Program-made: the position numbers and the translations under genes
Notes under the pieces: model-generated
The model's input: the letters and a program-made list of their open reading frames with translations, nothing else
Told to the model about the DNA's origin: nothing
Databases searched by the model: none
Part shown: in pieces, positions 11,363 through 22,285 of the stretch
Layout: each line of letters opens with the position of its first letter
How positions within the stretch are numbered: position 1 is the first letter of the stretch
Source: Melanocharis versteri
Lineage: Eukaryota > Chordata > Aves > Passeriformes > Melanocharitidae
Direction of reading: 5' to 3'
Assembly: GCA_013397845.1 (NCBI GenBank)
Contig: VZTG01001901.1
Span: 1 to 64,000 of the forward strand
Length of the DNA: 64,000 bases

Positions 11363-12194
11363 TACTCACCTTCAGTGTTCCCTGCACTCAGGAATTCTGG
11401 GAAGATTCCGGTAAATACAAACACCACCACCCATCCAAAGTGGATTTATAAACGACACTGACAGAGATGTTTCCTCAGGAATTCCTTCCCACATTAATTA
11501 GGGAAGTTTTGCATTCCAGGCCTCAGCAATCTGCTCTTTCCATGCTGTGCTCCATAAACTCTCCCTCGGCCTTCAGCTACTTGGAATAAAACACAGCTTT
11601 TCCAAGGATATTTTCCGCCTGCACAGCACCAAAGGGAGCAGCAGTGGCTCCCTTCCAATCCCGTATCGGATTCAAAGGATATCCAGGGAAGATCTCCTGG
11701 CAAAACCGCCCCTGGCAGCCTCTCTTCGTTTGCTGTTCATAAATCCTAAAATCTCAGCCTTGGATCTTTCTCTGTGTGCTCAGGAAGGCTCCTCCAGAAT
11801 TTCCGGATTTCCTCCTGGCTTCCTCATTATCCTTCTCAGAGGACTCTCGAGGAATCCTGACTTCCCCGATAAACTTTATCAGTTTGATCCTTCCCAAGGG
11901 ATGAGGAACGGACAGCCCACGATTCCGGAGCAGAAGGATCCCAGCACGGAGCCAAATCCGGTGTTTGGTTTATTCCCACTCCTGTTTTGGGGTCAGGGAT
12001 CAGTCCCAGAGTCCAAACATCACCTGGAAAATCAAAGCCACGGTAGCACAGACACTCAGTGGGAAGCAGGGAACGGTGAGGAGATGATTGAAGCTGATGG
12101 ATGGTAGAGGATAAAAGGGAAAGAAATAAAAAAGGTAAAAAAGGTAAAAAAGGCAAAAAAGGTGATGTCACGAAGGAGGTGGGGACACTTTCCA
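11363..12194. other. Unique DNA, no gene supported
   Basis: A 186-codon open frame (11547-12107, plus) spans most of this stretch, but it overlaps an opposite-strand frame running through a simple repeat and shows no recognisable domain. A (aaaaaggt)n-like run lies at about 12130-12162. Confidence 0.4.
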
Positions 12195-12349
12195 GTTCAG
12201 CTCCAAACCAGGCAGGCCCTGGTTCCGTTTCCTTTTCCTCTCCACTCCGAAAAGCCCTGTGAGGCCTTCCCAGATGGGGCAGGGGATCACTCACAGGGAT
12301 TTCCCTGCCTTGGGCTGCTCGGGATCTGCCTTGGGATGGTGGGGCTGGA
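12195..12349 (+). repeat. Duplicated 155-bp segment, copy A
   Basis: This stretch, beginning 'gttcagctccaaaccaggc', recurs with the same length at 12667-12821. This copy is continuous with flanking sequence on both sides. Confidence 0.9.
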
Positions 12350-12426
12350 TAAGCAGAGGTGAGAGCTCTGGGACCCAAAGGGTGTTCCAGAACATCAACA
12401 GCCACTGTTCTGTCTGCTCTGACTTC

Positions 12427-12665
12427 TCCTTTTTCCTTTTTTCCTTTTTCCTTGTTCCTTTTTTCCTTTTTCCTTGTTCCTTTTTTCCTTTTTCCTTGTT
12501 CCTTTTTTCCTTTTTCCTTGTTCCTTTTTTCCTTTTTCCTTGTTCCTTTTTTTCCTTTTTTCCTTTTTTCCTCTTTCCCTTTTTTCCTCTTTTCCTTTTT
12601 TCCTTTCTCTTTTTCTTTCTTCTTTGTTGCCTTTTTCCTTGTTCCTTTTTTCCTTTTTCCTTGTT
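12427..12665 (+). repeat. Pyrimidine minisatellite, 22-bp unit
   Basis: The core unit consists of ttgttcc, ttttttcc and tttttcc. About five regular copies are followed by a degenerate TTTTTTCC/TCTTTCCC stretch and one or two more regular units that run into the N at 12666. Opposite-strand frames read as Lys/Glu-rich polypeptide and are not genes. Confidence 0.9.
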
Positions 12666-12666
12666 N

Positions 12667-12821
12667 GTTCAGCTCCAAACCAGGCAGGCCCTGGTTCCGT
12701 TTCCTTTTCCTCTCCACTCCGAAAAGCCCTGTGAGGCCTTCCCAGATGGGGCAGGGGATCACTCACAGGGATTTCCCTGCCTTGGGCTGCTCGGGATCTG
12801 CCTTGGGATGGTGGGGCTGGA
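12667..12821 (+). repeat. Duplicated 155-bp segment, copy B (probable assembly artefact)
   Basis: It matches 12195-12349 throughout by eye and is flanked by single Ns at 12666 and 12822. It looks like a separate short contig placed beside its own source because the pyrimidine minisatellite could not be resolved. Confidence 0.85.
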
Positions 12822-12822
12822 N

Positions 12823-13448
12823 TTTCCCTCTTCCCTTCCCTTCCCATTAATCAGCTGCTTTTGGCTTATCCCAGAACCACTCCTGTTTTTATATCCAGGG
12901 ACTCAACAGCTTAAACTCCATCTATATTTTAGGAATGAAACATCCCTAAAAACCTTTTTCTGGCCTCAAAAACGATGAATCCAGACCGGTTTGCATCCCC
13001 CACACCCTCTTTCCCTGTCCTTTGGGATGACCACATCCACAATTTAGCTAAGAATAATTCCCGCCTCATTCCAGCTCCTGCCTAGGAATTTATTTTGGAG
13101 AAGGATGAGTGGCCTGGGCAGAAGATGAAGGACATTGGCACAATTCCACAGTCCAGCACCTCTGGAAGTTCCCTGGCACTATTTATTGTTATTAAGGATG
13201 GAACTTCCCGGCCCAGCCTTCCAAAGATCTATAGGAATGACAAGTTTCTGCTTCCCTGGGAAAATCCCTTTATTAAAATTCCACGGAGGACTCGGAGAAG
13301 GAATAAGGTCCCGAAAAGCTGGGTTTGGGTTCACTTCTTTTAAAAAGTGAGTTCCTGGGATTTTCTTTGTCTTTTATAAATATTCCCACGGCTGGGTGAG
13401 GGCGAACTGAGATCATATAACGCGACACACAGGGAGCCAGGGTGTGCC
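12823..13448. other. Unique DNA, no feature seen
   Basis: After the N at 12822 the sequence resumes as non-repetitive DNA. No exon, RNA gene or repeat family was recognised. Confidence 0.4.
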
Positions 13449-13885
13449 ATGGAATCATGGAACCATGGAATTAAGGCTGGGAAAGACCTCGGAGATCACC
13501 AGGTCCAGCCATCGACCAGCACCACCACGTTCGCCACCAACCCACGTCCCCAGGTGCCACCTCTAAATGGCTTTTGAACTCCTGCAGGGATGGGGACTCC
13601 CAACTCTGCCTGACCACCCTTTCCAGGAAGGAATTTTCCCCAGTATCCGGCCTAAACCTCACTTGCTGCGACTTGAGGCCCTTTCCTCTGGTCCTGCCCT
13701 TTGTCCCTTGGAATAAACGACCCTCCTGGCTGTCCCCTCCTGTCAGGGAGCTGTGCAGAGCCACAAGGTCCCCCCGGAGCCTCCTTTTCTCCAGGCTGAG
13801 CCCCTTCCCCAGCTCCCTCAGGAATTCTCCAGCCCTTCCCAGCTCCGTTCCCTTCTCCGGACACTCCACGTCCCTTTTTGACACC
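13449..13885 (-). mobile_element. Long CR1 LINE 3' fragment
   Basis: About 435 bp of reverse-complement CR1. The blocks are 'atggaatcatgg', 'gctgggaaagacctcggaga', 'caacccacgtccccaggtgcc', 'cagggatggggactcccaac', and 'gcctaaacctcacttg' with 'cttgaggccctttcctctgg'. It ends with 'agcctccttttctccaggc' and 'cccttctccggacactcca'. It belongs to the older subfamily and keeps 3'UTR plus some sequence farther 5'. The 214-codon minus frame over it has no recognisable relation to the LINE proteins. Confidence 0.93.
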
Positions 13886-15703
13886 CTAAAAGTGACCAAA
13901 CCATTCACGAGGGTTAAAAACCTTCTCCTCCTGCTCCAGTGACGAATTTTAGGACAAAAAAAGTGCAGGATTCCCTTGGAAAGACCTTCACACCTTAACA
14001 GCCAGGACCTGCTGCTCCTCACGGAGAGCACAAACACCCAGGAACCTTCCCGGACCCTCCTCTCAGCCAGGAATCGTGAGAGTCCCTCCACAAGTTTGGA
14101 TGTCACAGCTTCCAAAGGAACCTTGGGATTACCCGAGAGGGAATATTTTAGAGCGTTTCCCAGCCGGGAGCTGATGTGGTTTTTTTTCCCTTTAGGGAAT
14201 GCTCTTTCAAGCGGACAATGGGGACACTTCCCCCACGCCCCGAAGGATCAGGGACGGAATTCCTCAGCAATCCCGTTCCTGGATGACTCAGGGGGTTTTA
14301 AGGGCTCCCCTCCCTGCTCTCAGCCACAAAGAGCAAAGAAAGAAAATAAATCGGTTTCTAAAAATGACATCCTGGAGGGAAATCATTCCCATGGAGCAGG
14401 GAAAGGGTCGGAGCCCGATGGCACCATCCATCTCTTGTTTCTTTTTTTTTTTCCCTCCCCAAGATTTTTTAGCCTTTTTTCTCTCCTTTTCACATCTCTC
14501 TTCTGGTTTCTCTTTATTCTCCTGATCTGGAATTCATTCCTGTCTTTTACATGGATAAATTTCTTCCCCCTGGATTCTCTTCCCAGCACAAACTTCTTTT
14601 CCCGTGTTGCCTCCAGGACATTTTCTGCCTCTGGTTCTGTTCATCTTTCTCGATTTTCTTGACCATTGTGTCTTTCCATGTATTTAAAACCCTTTTTTCC
14701 TCCTTTTCTGCCAAATGCATATATTTTCCTTCCTCCTCCTCCGTTTTAAATGTTCAATCTCCTTTTTATTCCCTTCCATCAGTGGAGGCAAGGATCTAAC
14801 TCAGAAATATCATCAAAAAATTGCAATTCTGCAGCACCGCTACCAAAACCTTCCTTTAAAAATCACAATCGGTGAGAGAAAAAAAGAGATTTCCACCAAA
14901 CTTCCGAAGTTTCCGAATCAGCATTCAAATTCCACTGATAATTTCAGTTTCCAGTGGAAACAGGGATGAAATTCTGTTTACTTAAAATTTCCTTAGGTGC
15001 TTCCATTCTGAATTGAGCTTCAAATCCTGTGTTTGTGTATTTATCTAATGAGTCTAAAATGCCAATTAATTAAAAAAAGCTCATTTTCTCCAGCACGTCC
15101 AGTGGGTCCAGCTCTGTTTTCCTTTATCCAGTGGAGGAAGAAATTTCTGATTGGCTGCAAAGGAAGAAGAAGCGTGAGAAAAAATAGACAAGAATTCATA
15201 AATTCAGACAGGATGTGAGAAGTCCAGAATCACGTTGCAAATAAATCAAAGACTGCAGGTCCACGAAATTGGGAATTTCACGTCCTCTTGCTGAGGAGAT
15301 ATTCCAGAATTTCTTCTCCTTCTCTCTCACTCTTCCATGAGGAAATTTTCATGGGTTTAAAGTCTGCTCAATCAAGCAGAAAGGGAATTTTATGGCCAAC
15401 CCCAACAAAAATAGAGCAAATGCTTGGTTTGATAGCCAAATAAAAGGTGGCGTTTTGTTTATGCATAAAAAACCCCTAAAAAACACGTGGAAAAATGTCC
15501 TGTCTGACCGTGAGCTGAGGAATCTCGTACCTGGAGAGCCGGAACGGGGAGCTGCTATTGGAGAGAGGCTGTCCCTGGATCATCCCAGAAGAATCATTTT
15601 TATTTGCTTTTTTAACAAGTGCTACGGATAAATTTATGGCGGGATAGACACCATGGTGCTGCAGCTTCAGGACACAGAGTTCTATGGAATTTTAGGAATT
15701 TTA
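13886..15703. other. Unique DNA, pyrimidine-rich in the middle
   Basis: No repeat family seen. Between about 14430 and 14760 the plus strand is strongly C/T-biased with many ttttcc/tctcc words, which keeps long frames open. None of these frames shows a domain. Confidence 0.4.
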
Positions 15704-15843
15704 TATGGCCATGGAAGTGTCCAAGGCCAGGCAGGATGGGGCTTGGAGCACCCTGGGATGGTGGAAATTGTCCCTGCCCATGGCAAGAGGAACCAGATGA
15801 GCTTTAAGGTCTCTTTCAACACAAACTATTCCAGAATTCCAGG
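15704..15843 (+). mobile_element. CR1 fragment, left arm of a tail-to-tail pair
   Basis: Plus-oriented blocks 'ggaagtgtccaaggccaggc', 'ggggcttggagcaccctggg' and 'tgtccctgcccatgg', ending in a diverged 'ggtctctttcaacac...ttccagaattccagg'. Its 3' end abuts the 3' end of an opposite copy. Confidence 0.88.
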
Positions 15844-15856
15844 ATCTGGGCTTGTG

Positions 15857-16055
15857 ATGATTTCCAGGGACATTTCCCATTATCCCAGGCTGCTCCAAGC
15901 CCCATCCAGCCTGGCCTTGGGCACTGCCAGGGATCCAGGGGCAGCCACAACTGCTCTGGGAATTCCAGCCCAGCCCCTCCCCACCCTCCCAGCCAGGAAT
16001 TCCTTCCCAATATCCCATCCATCCCTGCCCTCTGGCAGTTTAAAGCCATTGAGTA
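15857..16055 (-). mobile_element. CR1 fragment, right arm of a tail-to-tail pair
   Basis: Reverse-complement tail from 'ccagggacatttcccattat' through 'gatccaggggcagccacaac' and 'cagccaggaattccttccc' to 'ccctgccctctggcag'. It lies within about 15 bp of the plus-oriented copy at 15704, so the two form an inverted repeat. Confidence 0.92.
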
Positions 16056-17176
16056 GAGCCCAGAACCGAGCTGGGATTGGTGGGTGAACTCAGGGGATGC
16101 CAAGACTTCAAGGCGAAAATCTAACTTCATTTCAAGTCCTTGGTCACTTGACCATCCAATTCCCATGCAAAAGCCAAGGTGAAGAGTCAGGAAAAATGCT
16201 CCCAGAGCATTTCTTGGATGCTGGGATACCGAGGAAACTTGGAAAGAATTCCTTATCTTCCTTTTTTCCCCCACTAGAATACCGGGAACCAACCTCACCT
16301 TTAGGAAGCTGCCAGATGTATTTTACCTGATGGCGCCGTGAAAACTTTGGAATTTTTTTTACGTTTCCAGGTGAACTTTCCTTGGACAAACGGCCCCTGC
16401 AGCCAGAGCAGACGGTGAGAACAATGAGTCAGAAAAAGGCTGGAATTGAAAAGCTTTGCTTTGGTCACATCCTGGATTGATTTCCTTTAACGATTTCCCT
16501 CTGACGGCCGCGGTCAAAAATAAGATCAGGAATAACAAAATAAGGGAATTTGCCCCTCCCTGCTGCTCCTAACACAGGATTTACTCACCATGTGTTGACA
16601 GAGCCCTGCAGACAGACCGAGATGGGAATCCAAGCAATAAAAACTCCTGGAAAAATCGAGATTTTCCTGCTTTTTGTCATTCTTACAGCGGTTACATTGT
16701 GCTCATAACGTAGAGGTTAAAAGAGGAGGGCCTGAGGGGGTGCAGGGTGCATTTTTGGGGTGCTGGGTCTTTTTTTATTCTCTTTGTAAGCTTGAAGAAG
16801 GATTTTGCTTATTATTTAAAGAAAATATATATATACTTTTTTTTTTNATAAATAATGGACAAAATAGAAGAAATGTTAAAAAATCCAACCCCAAAACCAC
16901 AACCCAGAGCAGATTTGGGGTCCTATTTCTCCAAATACCTCACNTTTTCAATCTGCTTTTTTTTCCCGTAAAATCACATTTCTTCTTTCTTCCATAAAAT
17001 TCCCACTCTTTTCCCCCCACACAATTACCAGACAATGACACGATAACTTCATCACGAGTGAGGTCATTACGCCGTTTCTGTTGTTGTCATAACGCTAAAA
17101 TNATTTTTAAACTGCATGTGCTGCACCAACCATCCAGGGGAGTATTTGGGATTCAAAAATTCACTCGGAGGGTGTT
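16056..17176. other. Unique DNA with single-N joins
   Basis: Single Ns at 16847, 16944 and 17102 cut this stretch into short pieces. The first follows a run of T beside an (AT)n word, typical of unresolved homopolymers. No coding signal was found. Motifs such as 'catcacgagtgaggtcattacg' are unique sequence. Confidence 0.45.
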
Positions 17177-17377
17177 ATTAACCTTAATCCTTCCCCGTTT
17201 TCCTGCTGAAAAGCTCCAGTTATTCCCTAAAAAATAGAGAAAATGAGTTGGTGTGGCCTCATCAGTCCTTGCAGTGCCAAAACCTCTCAGGGAACGCTTC
17301 AAGTTTCCATGGCAAAACCTTGTGGGCCAAAATATTTATTCCATACATCAGGATTTTTTTTTTTTCCCCGAAGAAAT
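17177..17377 (+). repeat. Duplicated ~201-bp segment, copy A
   Basis: It begins 'attaaccttaatccttcccc' and ends in T12 followed by 'ccccgaagaaat', immediately before the N at 17378. It recurs at 17457-17658 with one extra T in the homopolymer as the only difference I found. Confidence 0.9.
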
Positions 17378-17378
17378 N

Positions 17379-17455
17379 AGGAGAGAGACTATTTGAGCAA
17401 ATAAATCAACCCAGATCACAGAAATCAGAGCAGGGTCACCTGGTCCAACCTCCCT
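17379..17455 (-). mobile_element. 77-bp piece between Ns, possible CR1 tail
   Basis: Enclosed by single Ns at 17378 and 17456. It contains 'atcacagaaatcagagcagg' and 'gtcacctggtccaacctccc', which resemble a reverse-complement CR1 terminus of a further subfamily. Too short to be certain, and its placement between two copies of the same sequence is doubtful. Confidence 0.4.
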
Positions 17456-17456
17456 N

Positions 17457-17658
17457 ATTAACCTTAATCCTTCCCCGTTTTCCTGCTGAAAAGCTCCAGT
17501 TATTCCCTAAAAAATAGAGAAAATGAGTTGGTGTGGCCTCATCAGTCCTTGCAGTGCCAAAACCTCTCAGGGAACGCTTCAAGTTTCCATGGCAAAACCT
17601 TGTGGGCCAAAATATTTATTCCATACATCAGGATTTTTTTTTTTTTCCCCGAAGAAAT
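17457..17658 (+). repeat. Duplicated ~202-bp segment, copy B
   Basis: Same sequence as 17177-17377 apart from a 13-T rather than 12-T run. It starts right after the N at 17456 and continues without interruption into downstream sequence, as expected of overlapping contig ends that were not merged. Confidence 0.9.
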
Positions 17659-17926
17659 CAGGTGGAAGAAAGAATATATTTATTTAGGAGATTTATTGTG
17701 TTGGGAAAAAATTGTTTGATCTCCTCCCAAAGGATATAAACACACAGAGCACAAACTGCACCAGGCATTAATTTTGGGGGGTCGTGGCTATTTTGGGAAA
17801 ACACAGGACAGCAAATAAAAATATTGCTAAAAATTAATATTTTTTATACTCGATATACATTTATCCTATGGAATTCATCAGCCACGAAAGAGCTGGAGCT
17901 TGTCCAGGGAAGGGAACGGAGGCTGG

Positions 17927-18064
17927 GAAGGAAGGAAGGAAGGAAGGAAGGAAGGACGGTGGGTANNNNNNNNNNNNNNNNNNNNNNNNNNNNNNNNNGG
18001 AAGGAAGGAAGGAAGGAAGGAAGGAAGGAAGGAAGGAAGGAAGGAAGGAAGGAAGGAAGGAAGG
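17927..18064 (+). repeat. (GGAA)n microsatellite with a 33-N gap
   Basis: Perfect GGAA/AAGG units occupy about 17927-17955. They are followed by 'ggacggtgggta', 33 Ns at 17966-17998 and then about 16 further units to 18064. The 'gggta' just before the gap does not continue the array, so the array length is unknown. Translations of the tract are low-complexity and not genes. Confidence 0.95.
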
Positions 18065-18774
18065 TTGGTTTTTAAAGAGTCAATCAAAGCATTTTCCAAG
18101 ATGTACAAGAGGATGGAGTGACAGCACAGGTAATTTTGCAAAGGAAAGTCATGGGAAGGCCGTGGTGATTTCATTTTAAGCTATGAAGAAGAACTCGAAA
18201 CATGGGCATGAAAAAAATTTCAATCAAAGGTTCCAAGAAAAATCCCAGTCTGGCAAAGCTGTTGATAAAGAAAACTGAACATCTGACCATGAAAGGTTTA
18301 AAGTCATCAATAAGTATCTGCAGATGGAAGAAGAAAAAGGAAAATTATGTGTCAAAACAGAGAATCCTCGTGTTTTATGGTTATTAAATTGTTTATCAAG
18401 GTCCTGGGAAGTTGTTATAACCCAAACAGAAATTACGGATTTGAAATGAGCAGACAACGAGTCAAAGAAATCCTTTCCCAAGTTACAGAAACCAAAAAAG
18501 GAACATATTATATGATTTCTTTTTTCCTTTTTAAATCATTGCATGAACTCTTCATAATTCCAGGAATGCCAGGTGAAATGGTCACCTCAGCAATTCATGA
18601 TCCTGAAATCAGCATAAATTTGGAAGACCTCTGATTTTTCAAAAGCCGTGAGCACTTTGCTCCGAGCCCTTCAGCTTCCTTGGAAAAGATGAAGATAATT
18701 TTACCAGAGATGTCACATCCAGAGCGACAACATCGGATTTAATTGATGGTACCTACTGTAGGATATACAAGAGG
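18065..18774. other. Unique AT-rich DNA, no feature seen
   Basis: Non-repetitive A/T-rich sequence. Several 60-95-codon frames overlap on both strands; no exon could be supported. Confidence 0.4.
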
Positions 18775-18903
18775 TGGATTCATCGCCCCTGGGGAGGTTT
18801 AAAGGACGTGGAAAGGTGGCACTTAGGGATGTGATTAAAGGGTGGATTTGGCACTGCTGGGTCAAGGATTGGACTCGATGCTCCCCAAGGGCTTTTCCAA
18901 CCC
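18775..18903 (+). mobile_element. CR1 LINE fragment, classic subfamily
   Basis: Plus-oriented blocks 'ggggaggtttaaaggacgtgg', 'ggtggcacttagggatgtga', 'ggcactgctgggtcaagg', 'ttggactcgatgctcc' and 'agggcttttccaaccc' in the correct order. The terminal octamer repeats are missing. This is the widespread older bird CR1 3' end. Confidence 0.9.
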
Positions 18904-21900
18904 GGATCCAGATCTAAAGGAAGCGAGTCTGCTGCTGAGTTTCAGGTGGATTTATTCCCACTGGCTCAGAGGTTTTCGGAGGCAGAGAAATATCCAGCTC
19001 ACTTTGGATTTTTGATTTGTGTTATTCCCTGATTTGTACAACATTTCCGGAAAAACAACAATCACCCATGGCAGGATTTATGGCCTCTCTGTTCTGGGGG
19101 AGAGATGCAGCAGGTCCATCCTGACACCAACTCTTCCAGGGAGGGAAACACGCTCCTGTCTTCCTGCTCCTGTTCAGGCCAGGGCTGGGACAGCCCTTGG
19201 CTAATCCTGAGCTGAAGGGAATGGGAATGAAAGGACAGACACAACATTTCCGGAAAAATGTCTGGACTTCTTTGATTTTTTTCCCTTGAATCCCAAGAGA
19301 GATCCGAGGTTGCTGCAAAGAGCTGATTCAACTTCTCTCTGCTGGAAAGAGCTCCTGGTGCTCCCTTTCGGAGAGGGACGAACTAAATCCCACCCCTTTA
19401 TCCCCTTTCTCATTCTCAAATCCCCTAAAAGAGCTGCCCCTCTTTCCACTGGAAGATCCCATTTCCTCCCTTGCACTCCCACTGTGCTCTAACCCCACTA
19501 TCATAGCTTAAAAAAATAAAATTTTGGGAAAACCCCATGTTTTCCATTTTGTCCATGTGCCAAGCACTGCATCCTGTGTCTGGCCCAGAGATTGTTCGAG
19601 ACTTTGTGCTGATAAATTATGAGTATTAGGGATATTTTTGGGAAAGTAGGGGAATTTCAAAGACATGCCTTTACTTGAACAGCTGCCTGGAAAATCGAGA
19701 GCTCGGAACAAAACCAGTATCCGATCAGAGGAAATCCTAATCCGTGTCTCTCCTACGTTTCTGGTTTTTCAGCTGTGCTGTTTTCAAGTTGTCCCTGTGT
19801 TACAAAATCCTCCCTCTCTGTGGTCCTTGGAAAGGCCCATTTATGGACATAATGGATGATAAAATCTCCTCATTCCTACAGAACATGGCCGTTCCCAACA
19901 TTTTAAGGATTTAGTGCTGGTAAAACCACCAGGATGACAAATCTGGAAGAGCAAATCCTCCTTAATAACCCAAATAAAGAAGCTGATGAGGAACATGGAG
20001 AAGATCCTTACCTGTATGAGGGCATTCAAATAAACCAAAATTAAAGCTTGGATTTGTCGATGTGGAGCCAGAATCAACACCAAGAGCTGTGGAAAACTCA
20101 GATCCGGAAAAGCGGAGGCACAGAGAGGCTCACACATGGACCAGGAGGTTTCATCAGGGACTGTGTTGGCACATCCCGTGAGCAGACGGAGATGTCCACT
20201 CAGGATGACAGAATCCGAATCACATCTCAGAAAAGCAGGATGAACCAAGGCCTCAAAAGAGGTGAATTCCATGGCTGTGGTCCATGACTGGATGTAAGAG
20301 CTCCGGAATTTCCGCTCAGTTCCTGGATTTTGGGAAAGGTGAGACCTGTGCCTCTCAGGTGGCTTCGACCTCTCCATTTAGGCAGTGGAGTTAATCCTTG
20401 GTGGAGATGCTGGAGACCCAGTGATGGTGACTCGACACCTCCTTGCAGATGGCCAAGAGGAGCTGAATTCCTCATCTAGGAGGGAATTTTCTCGGATCCG
20501 GAATTCACACTACGGTCAGGAAGAGCCAGACTCTGGGAATTCGGTCGTGCACTTGGTCGCCGAGTGTTTTGTTCTGCTCGGGCCAAATAAATCCAAAATC
20601 CGAGAGTTTGGATTACGGCATCAGATTTGCTTGGAGCGTGTTTCTCTGGAAGATCTGGAGGTGGCCTCCGGAGTGGCCGTTGTTGTAAGGAACATTTATA
20701 CGGACCAAGAGGCTCAGACCCACCAGGAATTCCATGAGGAACGTGCCAGCCTTCCCCGCCAAGGGAATCTTGGGCCACTGTGCGTTGATAAGCAGGAATG
20801 GCTCGGATTGGGGTTGGATTTGTGTCCATAGGAACGTCTTTGCAATGGCAGCTCCAGCTTCCATGGAATGTCAGGAGTGTTTTCCAGCACCTTTTTTCCT
20901 TCCCAAGCTGGTTTTTCCACCTCTTCCACGATATTTCTCCGGGAATTTGTTTGTTATTTGTTAACTTTCTAATGTATGGGTTCTTCTGGGCCTGAGTGGA
21001 GATTCAAAGAGGATCCATAAATTATCCCTAGGGCTGATTTTCACTCATTGCCTGTCGCACATGGGCGTTAAAACAGACAAAAATTGCCTCTCCCTTTTCT
21101 CGGTAATTTTCCCAACCCCACTGGCTTTTATTAAACTGATTTATTTATTTTTCCCTCCTTTCCCACTCAATTTGAAGTGGCTGCTCCCTCATCCCCAGCA
21201 CTGGCTCACAAAACATATATGGAAAGTGAAATCATTTACTGTTCAATTATTTGCTTTTCTGTTGGTAGATGTTACGTGTTCCCTTTTGTTTGTTGGGGCT
21301 TTTTCTACCCCGATAATGTGGGCGAAAATAAATGACATATTTCAGTCTTTTATTTTTTTAATTTTGACTTCATCCTTTTATTTTTTACCTTTGAAAAAAA
21401 AAACCCTTTGTGATCTCAACCACCACGTAATGAATACGGGTGAATAACCAGGCTATCCACGAAATGTTTTCCTGGGTGTTCCCTTCTGTACCAGCCAATT
21501 TTTCCTTAGCTTCAGGAAGGCAGCCAAGATAAGGAAATATTCATCATTTCTGCGCTGCGTTATTTCAGTGGAAACAAAGGCTCATGCTGTGCATATTTGT
21601 GTATATTGTGCTTTGATTGTAGGCGCTGTCATCCTGAATCCAGGATTTCAGAGCGCCTTTGGAGCCTTCCAGTTCTCCAGCCATTCATGGAAAAGTGAGG
21701 GAAGCTGTGGTTATAATTTTGGTGTTCCTGCGAAGCCAAATCTTGGCATTTCTGCCCCTCTTGTCCATAACCTCTCCTCGTCCCCCTCTGACACAAAAGT
21801 TTGTGTGGCCACTCCTTGAACCTGGCCAAGGAACTGATCCAGCTGAAAAAGAACCTGCGGGGGAAAAAAAAAAATCCGAATTTACTTTTGCCTCCAGGTC

Positions 21901-22090
21901 AGCTCTCTGTTGGAGTTCACTGCCTGGTCAGGAAAGCCAGAGGGCAGGAAGAGCTCTGGGACTGACGGGAGGGCAGGAGAGAGGGAAGCAGGACGGGAGG
22001 GATGTTTAAACTGGGATCGACACCAAATCCAAAAAGCCTTGGAAAGCTTCACTCTGACAAGAAGTTGTCTGAGGTGACCGACTGCGGGAA
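18904..22090. other. Unique DNA with scattered repeat-like words
   Basis: About 3.2 kb without a clear repeat. Near 20400-20490, 'gatggtgactcgacacctcc' and 'ttgcagatgg' resemble a decayed reverse-complement CR1, but too weakly for a separate call. A 148-codon plus frame (20385-20831) covers that area. 21061-21450 is AT-rich with motifs such as 'aaaataaatgacatatttc' and could be noncoding regulatory DNA. No exon was identified. Confidence 0.35.
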
Positions 22091-22285
22091 CACGGAATTG
22101 TTTAGGTTGGAAAAAGCTTCTAAAATCAAGGACCAACCATTAATGCAAGGCCACCACTGACCCATGTCCCCCAGTGCCACATCCCCACGACTTTTTAGGG
22201 ATGGGACTCCACCACTGCCCCGCGCAGCAGTGCCAGGGTTGGACAGCCCTTTCCAAGAAGAAATTTTTCCCAATATCCAAACTGC
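22091..22285 (-). mobile_element. CR1 LINE fragment, classic subfamily
   Basis: Reverse complement of the standard 3' end: 'cacggaattgtttaggttgg', 'gccaccactgacccatgtcc', 'cagtgccacatccccacg', 'agggatgggactccaccac', 'gacagccctttccaag' and 'aaatttttcccaatatcc'. Confidence 0.93.

Noticed and set aside
11836..12762. 308-codon minus-strand frame with a long Lys/Glu/Gly-rich middle
   Set aside because: It reads through the pyrimidine minisatellite, an N and both copies of an assembly duplication; composition alone keeps it open.
20385..20831. 148-codon plus frame with a plausible-looking acidic translation
   Set aside because: No recognisable family, no splice or start support, and its first part resembles a decayed CR1; left within the intergenic description.
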